This document shows, piece after piece, positions 9,731 to 17,636 of a stretch of 64,000 nucleotides of DNA; position 1 is the first letter of the stretch, and each line of letters begins with the position of its first letter. Made by a program: the position numbers and the translations under genes. The stretch spans positions 1 through 64,000 of the forward strand of contig CALHPK010000009.1 of NCBI GenBank assembly GCA_938036315.1, read 5' to 3'. The stretch is from an uncultured bacterium. Lineage in GTDB: Bacteria; Calescibacteriota; Calescibacteriia; Calescibacteriales; Calescibacteriaceae. The notes under the pieces were generated by a model. The model saw only the letters and a program-made list of their open reading frames with translations. It had not been told where the DNA came from and searched no databases.

Positions 9731-10771
9731 TTATTCCTCAGGTTCTGGCGTTATCACCTTTATGCTTTCATTTGAAAGTAAAATAACTGCATCAGCAGAA
9801 ACCGAAGCAGAAATTACAAAGCATTCTATTCCGGCTCCCTCCTTGCTCCTATATGCCTTTATTTTTTTAAGTATATTTTTTGCTTTTTCACTATTTAAAG
9901 ATGATGAAACTTCGATTAGAATTTTTCTCCCGTCTTTGACCACTAAATCAACTTCACCCTTTACTCCTTGATACTCAAATGTCTCTTTTTCAATTCTATA
10001 CTCTTGCCCTAAAATTGCCCTGAGAATCTCAGCTTGAGCCTTCCTGAAAACATCCTCCACCATAATTCCCCATCTCGAACCTATCCTTCCAAGAGTTTTT
10101 TTCATCTCCTTCACCTCATCCACAAGCTCCTTTATAACCAACGAGTGCCCCTTCAACATCTCAGAATGCTCCCTCAAAATCTTTGTATGCTCCTGCAAAA
10201 TCTCAGAATGCTCCCCTATCGTCTTTCTCATCTCCTTCACCTCATCCACAAGCTCCTTTATAACCAACGAATGCCCCTTCAACATCTCGGAATGCTCCCT
10301 CAAAATCTTTGTATGCTCCTGCAACGTTTCAGAATGTTCTTGTAGGATCTTTGAATGTTCCCTTAAAATCTTTGTATGCTCCTGCAAAATCTCAGAATGC
10401 TCCCCTATCGTCTTTTTCATCTCCTTCACCTCATCCACAAGCTCCTTTATAACCAATGAATGCCCCTTCAACATCTCAGAATGCTCCCTCAAAATCTTTG
10501 TATGCTCCTGCAAAATCTCAGAATGCTCATGCAGGATCTTTGAATGTTCCCTCAAAGTTTCCGAATGTTCTCGCAAGATTCTCGAGTGCTCTTCCTGAAC
10601 AGCTATTATCTGATCGAGTTTCTTAATAACCTGCATAAACTCCTCTCTTGATGGGAAAAATTCCAATAATATAGCCATTACCTCCATTTTAAACTTATCA
10701 TCTGCTCTCAAAAGTTGAGGCAACTTTTTAAGTATTCTCTCTTCCTCAGCCTTTATTTTTTCTGCTTTCAT
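9731..10771 (-). CDS. Heptad-repeat coiled-coil protein with C-terminal PD-(D/E)XK nuclease-like domain
   Basis: 346 residues in three parts. About 1-60 is a charged helical head. About 60-235 is a run of seven-residue units of the form EHSxxLx/EHTKILR, grouped into larger blocks ending GHSLVIKELVDEVKEM; three blocks occur, spaced 42 and 63 residues. The C-terminal domain (about 240-346) contains GEVDLVVKDGRKILIEVSS, an Asp followed by Glu-x-Ser where PD-(D/E)XK enzymes have D...ExK; the lysine is replaced by Ser, so activity is doubtful. It resembles proteins filed as DUF3782 in thermophiles and archaea (from memory, not searched). The long rod could be a spacer or oligomerisation stalk. It is transcribed alone. 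Confidence 0.75.
   Translation of the reverse strand: MKAEKIKAEEERILKKLPQLLRADDKFKMEVMAILLEFFPSREEFMQVIKKLDQIIAVQEEHSRILREHSETLREHSKILHEHSEILQEHTKILREHSEMLKGHSLVIKELVDEVKEMKKTIGEHSEILQEHTKILREHSKILQEHSETLQEHTKILREHSEMLKGHSLVIKELVDEVKEMRKTIGEHSEILQEHTKILREHSEMLKGHSLVIKELVDEVKEMKKTLGRIGSRWGIMVEDVFRKAQAEILRAILGQEYRIEKETFEYQGVKGEVDLVVKDGRKILIEVSSSLNSEKAKNILKKIKAYRSKEGAGIECFVISASVSADAVILLSNESIKVITPEPEE
10096..10560. repeat. Internal 126/189-bp coding repeats in the heptad-repeat gene
   Basis: Three nearly identical DNA blocks, anchored by CATCTCCTTCACCTCATCC at 10103, 10229 and 10418. Their spacings of 126 and 189 bases are both multiples of 21 (one heptad). The copies differ by only a few bases, indicating recent unequal exchange or slippage and likely length variation between strains. 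Confidence 0.85.
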
Positions 10772-10822
10772 GATCTCCTTTATATTTTAACTATTAATAC
10801 TTATCCATGGCATTTTCAGGAA

Positions 10823-10854
10823 GAGTTTCACCAAAAAAGAGTTTCACCAAAAAA
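10823..10854. repeat. 16-bp perfect tandem duplication
   Basis: GAGTTTCACCAAAAAA is present twice head to tail between the heptad-repeat gene and the N-acetyltransferase-like gene. It lies in the shared divergent upstream region, 30-60 bases from both starts, so it could fall in promoter DNA. No function is assigned. Confidence 0.7.
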
Positions 10855-10884
10855 TGAATAATTAATATTTTTTAGACTACCCAA

Positions 10885-11676
10885 ATGGACAAAGAAGAAG
10901 CAATAAAAGTATTTTTTGAAAAATTTGGTATCAATCTACAAGAGGATAAATTGTCACTCATTTCTAAAATTCTCAGGTCATTGTCTTACATACCTTACGA
11001 AAATCTGACAAAATGTGAATTTGCGAAAAAAATAATCGTGAGCCCAGAAGAACTCATCAGCAATTTTTTTAGATTTGGCGCGGGTGGAACTTGCTTTCCA
11101 ATTGTTTTTTTATTAAAAAACATTCTTGACACCATTGGAGTAAGCTCTTCCTTCATCTTAGCAGACAGAACATACGCTCAGGCATCTCACACATTCATTG
11201 TGGCGGAAATATCGAATCAAACATACATACTTGATCCAGGTTTTTTTGTGTTCACCCCTGTAAAAATCGAATCAGGCAGAAAAATATTATCTCTACCTCA
11301 GGGAAAACTAGAATTCTGTTTCTCCGGAAACACAGTGTCTGTTTCAACAATATTCGACAACGGACACAGAAAATTCAGATATTCGGCAAAACTATCAAAA
11401 GCTAGCATAGATGACTTCATCTCTGCATGGGAAAAAACATACCAGATGGAAATGATGAATCACATCATCGTTGCAAAACTTGTAAATAATGCACTAATCT
11501 ACATTAAAGATAACCATATTCACGTAATAAAGGACGGTATATCAAAAAACAGAAAAACACACTGGGAAGAAATCGAACAAAAATTATCGGAAATGGGAAT
11601 AGATCCAAAACTCTATAATAAAGCAATAAAGAACTTATTCGACCCGAGATATAGCACAAACAGATCAGATATGTAA
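10885..11676 (+). CDS. Arylamine N-acetyltransferase-like protein
   Basis: NAT/transglutaminase-fold acyltransferase that would move an acyl group from acyl-CoA through a cysteine. The 263 residues contain YIPYENLTK, GAGGTCFP with the presumed nucleophile near Cys70, SHTFIV with His near 102, and ILDPGF with Asp near 117. The His-Asp spacing of 15 matches the 107/122 pair of known NATs. The C-terminal third is divergent and is followed by a helical tail (ISKNRKTHWEEIEQKLSEMG). The substrate is unknown; aromatic amines are only the family default. It precedes the MlaD gene by about 85 bases and may be cotranscribed with it. Confidence 0.72.
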   Translation: MDKEEAIKVFFEKFGINLQEDKLSLISKILRSLSYIPYENLTKCEFAKKIIVSPEELISNFFRFGAGGTCFPIVFLLKNILDTIGVSSSFILADRTYAQASHTFIVAEISNQTYILDPGFFVFTPVKIESGRKILSLPQGKLEFCFSGNTVSVSTIFDNGHRKFRYSAKLSKASIDDFISAWEKTYQMEMMNHIIVAKLVNNALIYIKDNHIHVIKDGISKNRKTHWEEIEQKLSEMGIDPKLYNKAIKNLFDPRYSTNRSDM

Positions 11677-11760
11677 AAATCCAAATTTAATATACAAGAC
11701 TAAATTTAGAAATCTCAAAAAACTAAACTAATAGAGTAAATCAGCACTAAGATTTAAATT

Positions 11761-12714
11761 ATGGAGGAGAAAAAAAATTTAGTTATACTGAGTATCGTAG
11801 TTTTGATATCTATTGCAGCTTTTATCTATCTTGTTATAAAGGTAGGAAAAATCGGGGTTGGGAGGTACAAAACTTATTATGCCATCTTTGATAGTACAAA
11901 GGGATTGGCTCAGAAAGCAGATGTAAGACTCGGCGGAATCAAAGTCGGCTTCGTAGAAAAAATGCAAATTATTCTCAATGAAAAAGAAGTAAAAGTCAAA
12001 ATTCAAATGAAAATTGCATCCGATACCCCCATAAGGAAGGACTTCGAAGCTCAAATAAGAATGAAAAGTCTGCTTGGAGAAAAATATATTGAACTTATTC
12101 CTACAGGCGAGGGAGACACAAGTCTAGCGGAAGAGAATTTTACAATAACCAGAACTAGAATACTTTTCGAACCAGATGAGCTAATCATGGCATTAAAACC
12201 ATTTGTAGATTCAGTAAATCCCGATCTAATAAAGGATCTTAGCAAAGTTATCCCAACTTTAGTAAATAGTTCTCAGCCTCTCATCGATAATACTTCAAAG
12301 ATTCTTGAGTCTTTATCAGATATTCTCCCCAAAACCCAAAAACTCATCGAAGATTTTACCAGCATATCAGACAAACTTATATCCCTTGTTGATGTGCTTT
12401 CAAGAAATCAGAACGCAATAGATAGATCTTTAAGCACCCTTCCACAGCTTACCGAATCAACAAATAAACTGATCACGAATATATCAGGAACTATATCCCA
12501 AGCAGATCTTCTGCTCTCGATCCTTAGAGAGTATCAAAACAGTCTTACACATTCAGTTGCAACTTTACCTCAATTGCTTTCTGAGAGCTTGAAAACAATC
12601 CAATTTATAAACTCAACAATCCCAGAATTCCAAGAATTACTAACCTCCACCACCAAAACTATTATCAAGCTTCAAGAAGTTCTAGACAAAGGGGTAAAGG
12701 TCAGAATATTCTAA
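11761..12714 (+). CDS. MlaD/MCE-domain lipid transport protein
   Basis: Inner-membrane-anchored periplasmic protein of the MCE family, which forms hexamers that shuttle phospholipids between membranes. The 317 residues comprise a TM helix at 7-27, an MCE domain at about 36-115 (YAIFDSTKGLAQKADVRLGG, VGFVEKM, LLGEKYIELIP), then about 190 residues of predicted helix with recurring Leu/Ile and little Gly. ATG at 11761 is the first codon. The usual partners (MlaE permease, MlaF ATPase) are not in the window. The gene lies directly upstream of the flagellar rod cluster, with 53 bases between. Confidence 0.87.
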   Translation: MEEKKNLVILSIVVLISIAAFIYLVIKVGKIGVGRYKTYYAIFDSTKGLAQKADVRLGGIKVGFVEKMQIILNEKEVKVKIQMKIASDTPIRKDFEAQIRMKSLLGEKYIELIPTGEGDTSLAEENFTITRTRILFEPDELIMALKPFVDSVNPDLIKDLSKVIPTLVNSSQPLIDNTSKILESLSDILPKTQKLIEDFTSISDKLISLVDVLSRNQNAIDRSLSTLPQLTESTNKLITNISGTISQADLLLSILREYQNSLTHSVATLPQLLSESLKTIQFINSTIPEFQELLTSTTKTIIKLQEVLDKGVKVRIF

Positions 12715-12741
12715 TGTAAAGCTAATAGGAAAAAGTTTCCC

Positions 12742-12756
12742 TGGCACACTTTTTGT
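12742..12756 (+). promoter_or_regulatory. Candidate sigma-54 promoter (-24/-12) at flgF
   Basis: TGGCAC-N5-TTGT gives GG and GT with the exact 10-base spacing of sigma-54 promoters; the consensus -12 is TTGC, so one key base differs. The predicted transcription start falls at or within a base or two of the flgF GTG codon, which would make flgF leaderless. Sigma-54 control of flagellar rod and hook genes is known in several lineages, but no sigma-54 or activator gene is in the window. Confidence 0.4.
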
Positions 12757-12767
12757 AATGATACAGC

Positions 12768-13589
12768 GTGGGGCTTTCTCATCAGGCACTTTACATAGCT
12801 ACTGCTGGCGCCTACGCAAACCAAAGAAAACTAGAAACAGTAGCTAATAACTTGGCAAATGCATCAACACAGGGATACAAAAGAAACATCGCAGTATTCG
12901 AAGGACTTTACGAGCCACTATCTCCAATAACCCCTCTGTCACCAAAACTTTATTCTGATCTCCACAAGGGACAATTCAGTCAAAAGATGATACTCCTTGA
13001 TGAAACCTATATTGATTTTTCGGAAGGAACTCTTATTGAAACATCTGCCCCTCTTGACATTGCCATATCAGGAAAAGGATTCTTTGCCGTACAAGATGAA
13101 GATGGAAACATAAAATACACAAGGGCAGGAAATTTTTCACTATCTCCCACAGGAGAAATAATAACGCAAAATGGATATAAGCTTCTCGGGGTAAAAGGTA
13201 AACCAATAAGAATCCCATTTGAACAGTGGGCTCCAGAAGATATAGTTATAACCCAAAATGGAGAAGTATTTGTAGGAGTAAGGCACGGAGAAAAGAGAAA
13301 AAGTCTATTTATAGATAAGATCGCAGTACACAACATCCCACAGGATATAACAATATCCAAAAAAATAGGCGAAAATCTTTATGAAGTTACTGATATGACC
13401 TATGTGGAAGATGCCGATCCTGATAGCTATAAAATACTACAAGGTTTTTTAGAGTCATCAAATGTAAACCCAATCACAGAAATGATGTCAATCATCGAAG
13501 TCCAGAGAATATACGAAGCAAACTTGAGAGTAATCTCAGCAGTCGACGGAACAATCTCAACATCTATAAGAAGTATAGGGAGGATCTAA
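12768..13589 (+). CDS. flgF: Flagellar basal-body rod protein FlgF-like
   Basis: Proximal-rod subunit exported by the flagellar type III apparatus. The 273 residues have the N-terminal rod signature (ATAGAYANQRKLETVANNLA, then NASTQGYKR), the middle block LDIAISGKGFFAVQDEDGNI plus YTRAGNFSLSPTGEI, and the C-terminal helix GFLESSNVNPITEMMSIIEV. It is assigned FlgF rather than FlgG by order, since the next rod gene fits FlgG better, and by its more divergent N terminus. GTG at 12768 is the only reasonable start; no ribosome-binding site is visible and a sigma-54-like element lies just upstream. It heads the flg run. Confidence 0.87.
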   Translation: MGLSHQALYIATAGAYANQRKLETVANNLANASTQGYKRNIAVFEGLYEPLSPITPLSPKLYSDLHKGQFSQKMILLDETYIDFSEGTLIETSAPLDIAISGKGFFAVQDEDGNIKYTRAGNFSLSPTGEIITQNGYKLLGVKGKPIRIPFEQWAPEDIVITQNGEVFVGVRHGEKRKSLFIDKIAVHNIPQDITISKKIGENLYEVTDMTYVEDADPDSYKILQGFLESSNVNPITEMMSIIEVQRIYEANLRVISAVDGTISTSIRSIGRI

Positions 13590-13591
13590 AT

Positions 13592-13753
13592 ATGAAAGAG
13601 AATCCAGAATATGAACAAACAATGTCGACAAAATGGAGAGACATAAACAGGAAAAGGTTGGATATAGATAAGAAAACAGATATAAAGGAAGAGAATAAAG
13701 AGAGAAATTTAGACCTCAATAAAAACAAAAAATGTAAAAGAAGGAGGTGTTAG
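13592..13753 (+). CDS. Small charged ORF between flgF and flgG, 53 residues
   Basis: Unrecognised small protein, MKENPEYEQTMSTKWRDINR at the start, ending in a Lys/Arg-rich tail with two Cys (KKCKRRRC). It has a good ribosome-binding site (GGGAGG about eight bases upstream, overlapping the end of flgF) and its stop codon lies just after the AAGGAGG that serves flgG, so it fits the tightly packed operon. The product is hydrophilic, with about half its residues Lys, Arg, Glu or Asp, and has no membrane segment. It may be a lineage-specific small protein, or a spacer whose open frame is fortuitous. Confidence 0.5.
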   Translation: MKENPEYEQTMSTKWRDINRKRLDIDKKTDIKEENKERNLDLNKNKKCKRRRC

Positions 13754-13755
13754 AT

Positions 13756-14550
13756 ATGTTTAGAGCACTCTGGTCTGCAGCAACAGGAATGATAGCACAG
13801 CAACAAAATCTTGATACAATATCGCATAACTTAGCAAATGTGTCAACCCCTGGCTTTAAAAAGTCCAGAGCTGAATTTGAAGATCTTATTTATCAAGATT
13901 TACTTATACCCGGAGCCGAAACTTCGCTTCAGAGTACCCATCACCCAACTGGAGCACAAATAGGAGCCGGAACTCGTCTTTCAGGTATAACAAAAATTAT
14001 GTCTCCAGGCGAACTTGTAGAAACAACGCGAGAACTTGATTTAGCTATTGACTCGGAAGGATTTTTCCAGATCCTCCTCCCAAATGGTCAAATAGCATAT
14101 ACAAGAGCAGGAAATTTCCAGAAATCAGAAGATGGAGTAATAGTAACTCCAAAAGGCTACCCACTCTTCCCAGAAATCGTAGTACCGCAAGAGATTGTTC
14201 AAATTCAAGTAAGCCCAGATGGAGCTATCATAGGAATAATTCCTGGACAAGAAAGTTCTCCAGTAGTACTTGGGCAAATTGAACTTGCAAGGTTCATCAA
14301 TCCCGCGGGACTTAAAGCCATTGGTGATAATCTATTTGTACAGACATTCTCATCTGGAGATCCCATCGTGGGAATTCCCGGAGAGGAAGGATTCGGTAAA
14401 ATTCTTCAGGGATTCCTTGAAATATCAAATGTAAATGCTATCCAAGAAATGATAGCAATGCTCCTTGCTCAAAGAGTATATGAGATGAATTCAAGAGCAA
14501 TTACAGCTTCAGATAATATGTTAACATCAACCGTAAATATAGTGAGATAG
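13756..14550 (+). CDS. flgG: Flagellar basal-body rod protein FlgG
   Basis: Distal-rod subunit. The 264 residues match FlgG length (about 260) and begin MFRALWSAATGMIAQQQNLD, followed by TISHNLANVSTPGFKKSRAE. Then come the rod middle motif LDLAIDSEGFFQI with YTRAGNFQKSEDG, and the C-terminal QGFLEISNVNAIQEMIAMLL and RVYEMNSRAI. ATG at 13756 was preferred to an upstream in-frame GTG because AAGGAGGTG sits seven bases before it and the resulting N terminus matches the family exactly. It is followed by flgA after 15 bases. Confidence 0.95.
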   Translation: MFRALWSAATGMIAQQQNLDTISHNLANVSTPGFKKSRAEFEDLIYQDLLIPGAETSLQSTHHPTGAQIGAGTRLSGITKIMSPGELVETTRELDLAIDSEGFFQILLPNGQIAYTRAGNFQKSEDGVIVTPKGYPLFPEIVVPQEIVQIQVSPDGAIIGIIPGQESSPVVLGQIELARFINPAGLKAIGDNLFVQTFSSGDPIVGIPGEEGFGKILQGFLEISNVNAIQEMIAMLLAQRVYEMNSRAITASDNMLTSTVNIVR

Positions 14551-14565
14551 GAGGTAAGAAAATCT

Positions 14566-15207
14566 ATGAACCCTCTGCTTTTAGTAATCGCTATGCTTAC
14601 CCAAGATGATGTCTCAGACGCAGTTAGACAGAATGTAAGTTGTTTAGACTGCGAAATCAAAATTCTTTCCATTCATATCCCACCTAACAAGAACATTGAA
14701 GAATTCGAATCCATAGAACTTATATCCCGCGACTCAAAAAGTTTCGGACGAAAAGTCTTTACAGCATATTTCAAACAAGGAGGAAAAAATTTCATTGGAA
14801 CGGTATTTGCATATGTAGATAAAAAAGTCATGACCCTTGTAGCACAAAAAAGATTATCAAGAGGCGACAAAGTAAATCTCGAAGATTTTGAGGTAAAAGA
14901 AATGTATCTTACAACCCTCCCACAGGATTATATATCCCCTTCAGATCTGAAAGGAGAAGAAATACTAAAGGTTCCCCTTGCAAAAGGCGAAATTTTGAGA
15001 AAAACCCATCTTGAGCAAGAGTATTCAATAAGAAAAGGAGATAAAATAAAGATAGTTCGCAATTCAAGGAAAATATACCTTGAATTCCCGGGACTCGCTC
15101 TTCAGGATGCCAAATATGGTGAACAAGTAAAAGTGAGGAATTTAAGTTCAAACAAAATTATCTACGGAACTGCAAAGGAGGGAAAAATAGTTGAAATCAA
15201 TGATTGA
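14566..15207 (+). CDS. flgA: Flagella basal body P-ring formation protein FlgA
   Basis: Periplasmic chaperone for P-ring (FlgI) assembly. The 213 residues have a short hydrophobic N terminus (MNPLLLVIAML) and a SAF-type domain (LVAQKRLSRGDKVNLEDF ... LKVPLAKGEILRKTHLE). The C-terminal FlgA block is KGDKIKIVRNSRKIYLEFPG, then ALQDAKYGEQVKVRNLSSNK. AGGAGG lies 13-14 bases before the ATG. The 3' end carries a perfect 12-bp tandem duplication spanning the stop codon. Length and position between flgG and flgH are as in proteobacterial clusters. Confidence 0.92.
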   Translation: MNPLLLVIAMLTQDDVSDAVRQNVSCLDCEIKILSIHIPPNKNIEEFESIELISRDSKSFGRKVFTAYFKQGGKNFIGTVFAYVDKKVMTLVAQKRLSRGDKVNLEDFEVKEMYLTTLPQDYISPSDLKGEEILKVPLAKGEILRKTHLEQEYSIRKGDKIKIVRNSRKIYLEFPGLALQDAKYGEQVKVRNLSSNKIIYGTAKEGKIVEIND

Positions 15208-15222
15208 TGAAATGATTGATGA
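15199..15222. repeat. 12-bp perfect tandem duplication spanning the flgA stop codon
   Basis: AATGATTGATGA occurs twice head to tail. The first copy holds the last two codons and stop of flgA (AAT GAT TGA), and the second repeats them in the same frame. It lies immediately before the GAGGTG ribosome-binding site of flgH. Confidence 0.85.
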
Positions 15223-15232
15223 GGTGAAAAAT

Positions 15233-15931
15233 ATGAGCTATAAAAAATGGAATTCTGTTGTAACCGCAGCAATTTTCCTATCCATTGCCATTACCTGCTT
15301 CAGATGTGCACAAAAAAATTCTCCTCAGATCCCACAAACGCAAAATATCGAAGAGATAGAAAAAGAAATTTCTCCAAAAGATACACAAGAGGGATCTTTA
15401 TTTTATGAAGATTCTCCTTTTGTTAATTTATACGCTGATACAAAAGCAAAAAGAACTGGAGATATCATCATTGTAAGAATAGTGGAGAATATAGTAGCCA
15501 AAAACGATCAGAGGAAAGAAACCGCTAGAACATCAAATATAAAATATGGAGTTGGAGCACAACTTTCTAAGACAAAAGGGCTTGAGGGATTGAACTTAGG
15601 AGCAGATGCAGAAGGTAAAAATGAATTTTCATCAAAAGGAAGTCAGAAAAGCCAAAATCAATTTATTGCCGAAGTCGGGGCAAGGATAATAAAAGTTCTA
15701 CCATCTGGCAACTTCATAATAGAAGGAGAAAAATACATAAAGCACAATGATGAGATACAAAAGATATATGTAAGGGGAATCGCAAGACCCCAGGATATAA
15801 TGCACGATAACTCTATCCTCTCAACATCTCTAGCAGACGCAAGAATCGAATATATATCTGAAGGGGACTTCGGCAGAAAAATGAAGCAGGGTTGGCTACA
15901 AAGAATCCTTGATTTTATATCCCCATTCTGA
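15233..15931 (+). CDS. flgH: Flagellar L-ring protein FlgH
   Basis: Outer-membrane L-ring component. The 232 residues begin with a signal peptide (VVTAAIFLSIAITCF). Cys residues at its end could be lipidated, but the surrounding lipobox (CFRC) is poor. Mature-protein motifs are VNLYADTKAKRTGDIIIVRI, VLPSGNFIIEGEKYI and VRGIARPQDIMHDNSI. ATG at 15233 was chosen because GAGGTG lies about eight bases upstream; earlier ATG and TTG codons overlap the end of flgA inside a 12-bp repeat. It is followed directly by flgI. Confidence 0.93.
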   Translation: MSYKKWNSVVTAAIFLSIAITCFRCAQKNSPQIPQTQNIEEIEKEISPKDTQEGSLFYEDSPFVNLYADTKAKRTGDIIIVRIVENIVAKNDQRKETARTSNIKYGVGAQLSKTKGLEGLNLGADAEGKNEFSSKGSQKSQNQFIAEVGARIIKVLPSGNFIIEGEKYIKHNDEIQKIYVRGIARPQDIMHDNSILSTSLADARIEYISEGDFGRKMKQGWLQRILDFISPF

Positions 15932-15932
15932 T

Positions 15933-17054
15933 ATGATGGAGAATAAAAACAAGCTTACCGTACGCATCCTGATACTCATTGGGGTTATAGCAGGAACTCT
16001 TACACCCGGAAAATCTTATCCTGCAAGGATAAAAGATATTGCACAAATTGAAGGAGGAAGATCAAATTTTTTAGTTGGATTCGGAATAGTTGCAGGACTC
16101 AGAGGAACAGGAGACATAATATCTCCTAATCTCACGGTTCAGACACTTATAAATCTTCTGCAGAAGATGGGGATAAGGCCAGATCCTACCGCTCTGAAAA
16201 GTTTTGGGATTATGGCTCCAAGAACTCTTCGTCCCCGTGATTCAGCAATATGTATGGTAACAGCTGAACTACCCCCTTACGCCAAGGCCGGAATGAGAAT
16301 TGATGTCCAAGTTTCAGCAATTGCAGATGCAAGAAGCATAAGAGGAGGACAGCTAATACTTACACCTCTTTTCGGACCAGATGGCAAAATATGGGCACTA
16401 GCACAAGGACAGATCATAACAGGGGGTAAACAGATCGGAGATTCTCCTGCGACCTTGGATTTCGGCTTCCCAACTGCCGGAAGAATCCCATCAGGAGCAA
16501 TCGTTGAGAAAGAAATTAGCCCACCTTTAAACGACAAAAAATTCATAAGGATTTTTCTTAACTCTGCAGATTTCACCACAGCTAAGCTTGTTGCTGATGC
16601 AATAAATCAGTTTGCAGAAGTAGGGCTTGCATATGTGCAGGACGCAAGAACTGTTTTAGTTGTAATTCCTGAAGAATTCACAGGAAGGGTCGCTGAATTT
16701 ATATCATTGATAGAAACACTCGAAGTTACTCCAGATGCTCCTGCAAAGGTCGTGATAAATGAAAGAACAGGAACAGTTGTTATGGGTAAAAATGTAGGAA
16801 TTTCAGAAGTAGCGGTGGCTCACGGAGGCATAATAGTTAAAATAAGGAAAGAACCTTCACCCCTACCTCCCGAGTTTGCCGCCACCGCTGAACAATTTGA
16901 GGAAAGAAAAGTAAATATTATGGCTCCAGCAGTAACAGTTGATGAGCTCGTGTCAGAACTTAATAAAATCGGAGCATCACCACAGGACATAATCTCTATA
17001 CTGCAGGCAATAAAAGAAGCTGGAGCCCTACAAGCCCACATATCAACACAATAG
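15933..17054 (+). CDS. flgI: Flagellar P-ring protein FlgI
   Basis: Periplasmic ring around the rod in the peptidoglycan layer. The 373 residues have a signal peptide (ILILIGVIAGTLTPGKSYPA) and the diagnostic blocks RIKDIAQIEGGRSNFLVGFG, IVAGLRGTGD, ALKSFGIMAPRTLRPRDSAI, GMRIDVQVSAIADARSIRGG, ERTGTVVMGKN and VDELVSELNKIGASPQDIIS. The ATG at 15933 follows the flgH stop by one base; a TTG at 15909 is in frame but inside flgH. A normal-length family member. Confidence 0.96.
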   Translation: MMENKNKLTVRILILIGVIAGTLTPGKSYPARIKDIAQIEGGRSNFLVGFGIVAGLRGTGDIISPNLTVQTLINLLQKMGIRPDPTALKSFGIMAPRTLRPRDSAICMVTAELPPYAKAGMRIDVQVSAIADARSIRGGQLILTPLFGPDGKIWALAQGQIITGGKQIGDSPATLDFGFPTAGRIPSGAIVEKEISPPLNDKKFIRIFLNSADFTTAKLVADAINQFAEVGLAYVQDARTVLVVIPEEFTGRVAEFISLIETLEVTPDAPAKVVINERTGTVVMGKNVGISEVAVAHGGIIVKIRKEPSPLPPEFAATAEQFEERKVNIMAPAVTVDELVSELNKIGASPQDIISILQAIKEAGALQAHISTQ

Positions 17055-17089
17055 AAATATGAAAGAAATAGAAGATCAAAAATAAAAAT

Positions 17090-17431
17090 ATGAGAGAACT
17101 GAAAAGTCAAATCAAAACAAGGTTCAGCATACAAAATCCAGATACAGCTTATGATATCCGATCTTTACTAATTTCAAAAAATAAGGATAAAATCATAGAT
17201 AAAATTGCTACAGAATTTGAATCCTTCTTCACAAGGGAGCTTCTCAAGAATTCCTTCAAAATCCAAGCAATGGAAAACTATGGATATTTCTATCATGAGC
17301 TTATCTTCGATATTCTTTCCAAAACTTCATCGTTCGGAGTAAGGGAATACCTTAAGGAAGCAATCATGTTGCAGATCGAGGCAATGCAAAACGGATTCAT
17401 TAGAACAAAATCATCCATAGGAAAATTTTAA
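17090..17431 (+). CDS. FlgJ N-terminal-like rod-binding protein
   Basis: 113-residue cytoplasmic or exported protein placed directly after flgI, where flgJ usually lies. IATEFESFFTRELLKNSF, NYGYFYHELIFDIL and SFGVREYLKEAI follow the pattern of the FlgJ rod-binding (rod-capping) domain (AAxxFExxFLxxMLK ... GxxDMLxDQxxxxLA ... GIxxxL). The peptidoglycan hydrolase half of proteobacterial FlgJ is absent, as in many non-proteobacteria. The call rests on weak similarity plus context. Confidence 0.65.
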   Translation: MRELKSQIKTRFSIQNPDTAYDIRSLLISKNKDKIIDKIATEFESFFTRELLKNSFKIQAMENYGYFYHELIFDILSKTSSFGVREYLKEAIMLQIEAMQNGFIRTKSSIGKF

Positions 17432-17636
17432 ACTACTATACCAATATCTCTATTTCTGATCCTGAAATTCTAATATCTTATGAATATCAAAGAGTACCAA
17501 CCTAACAAAATTATATACTCTAAAACTTAGGATAAACTTTAAAAATGAAAAAGTGATTTCCGATTTAGACTATCTGTATATATAAAGAAGAACTTATGAT
17601 AAAAGGTAAAAACACAATGACTAAAGGATATAGTAA

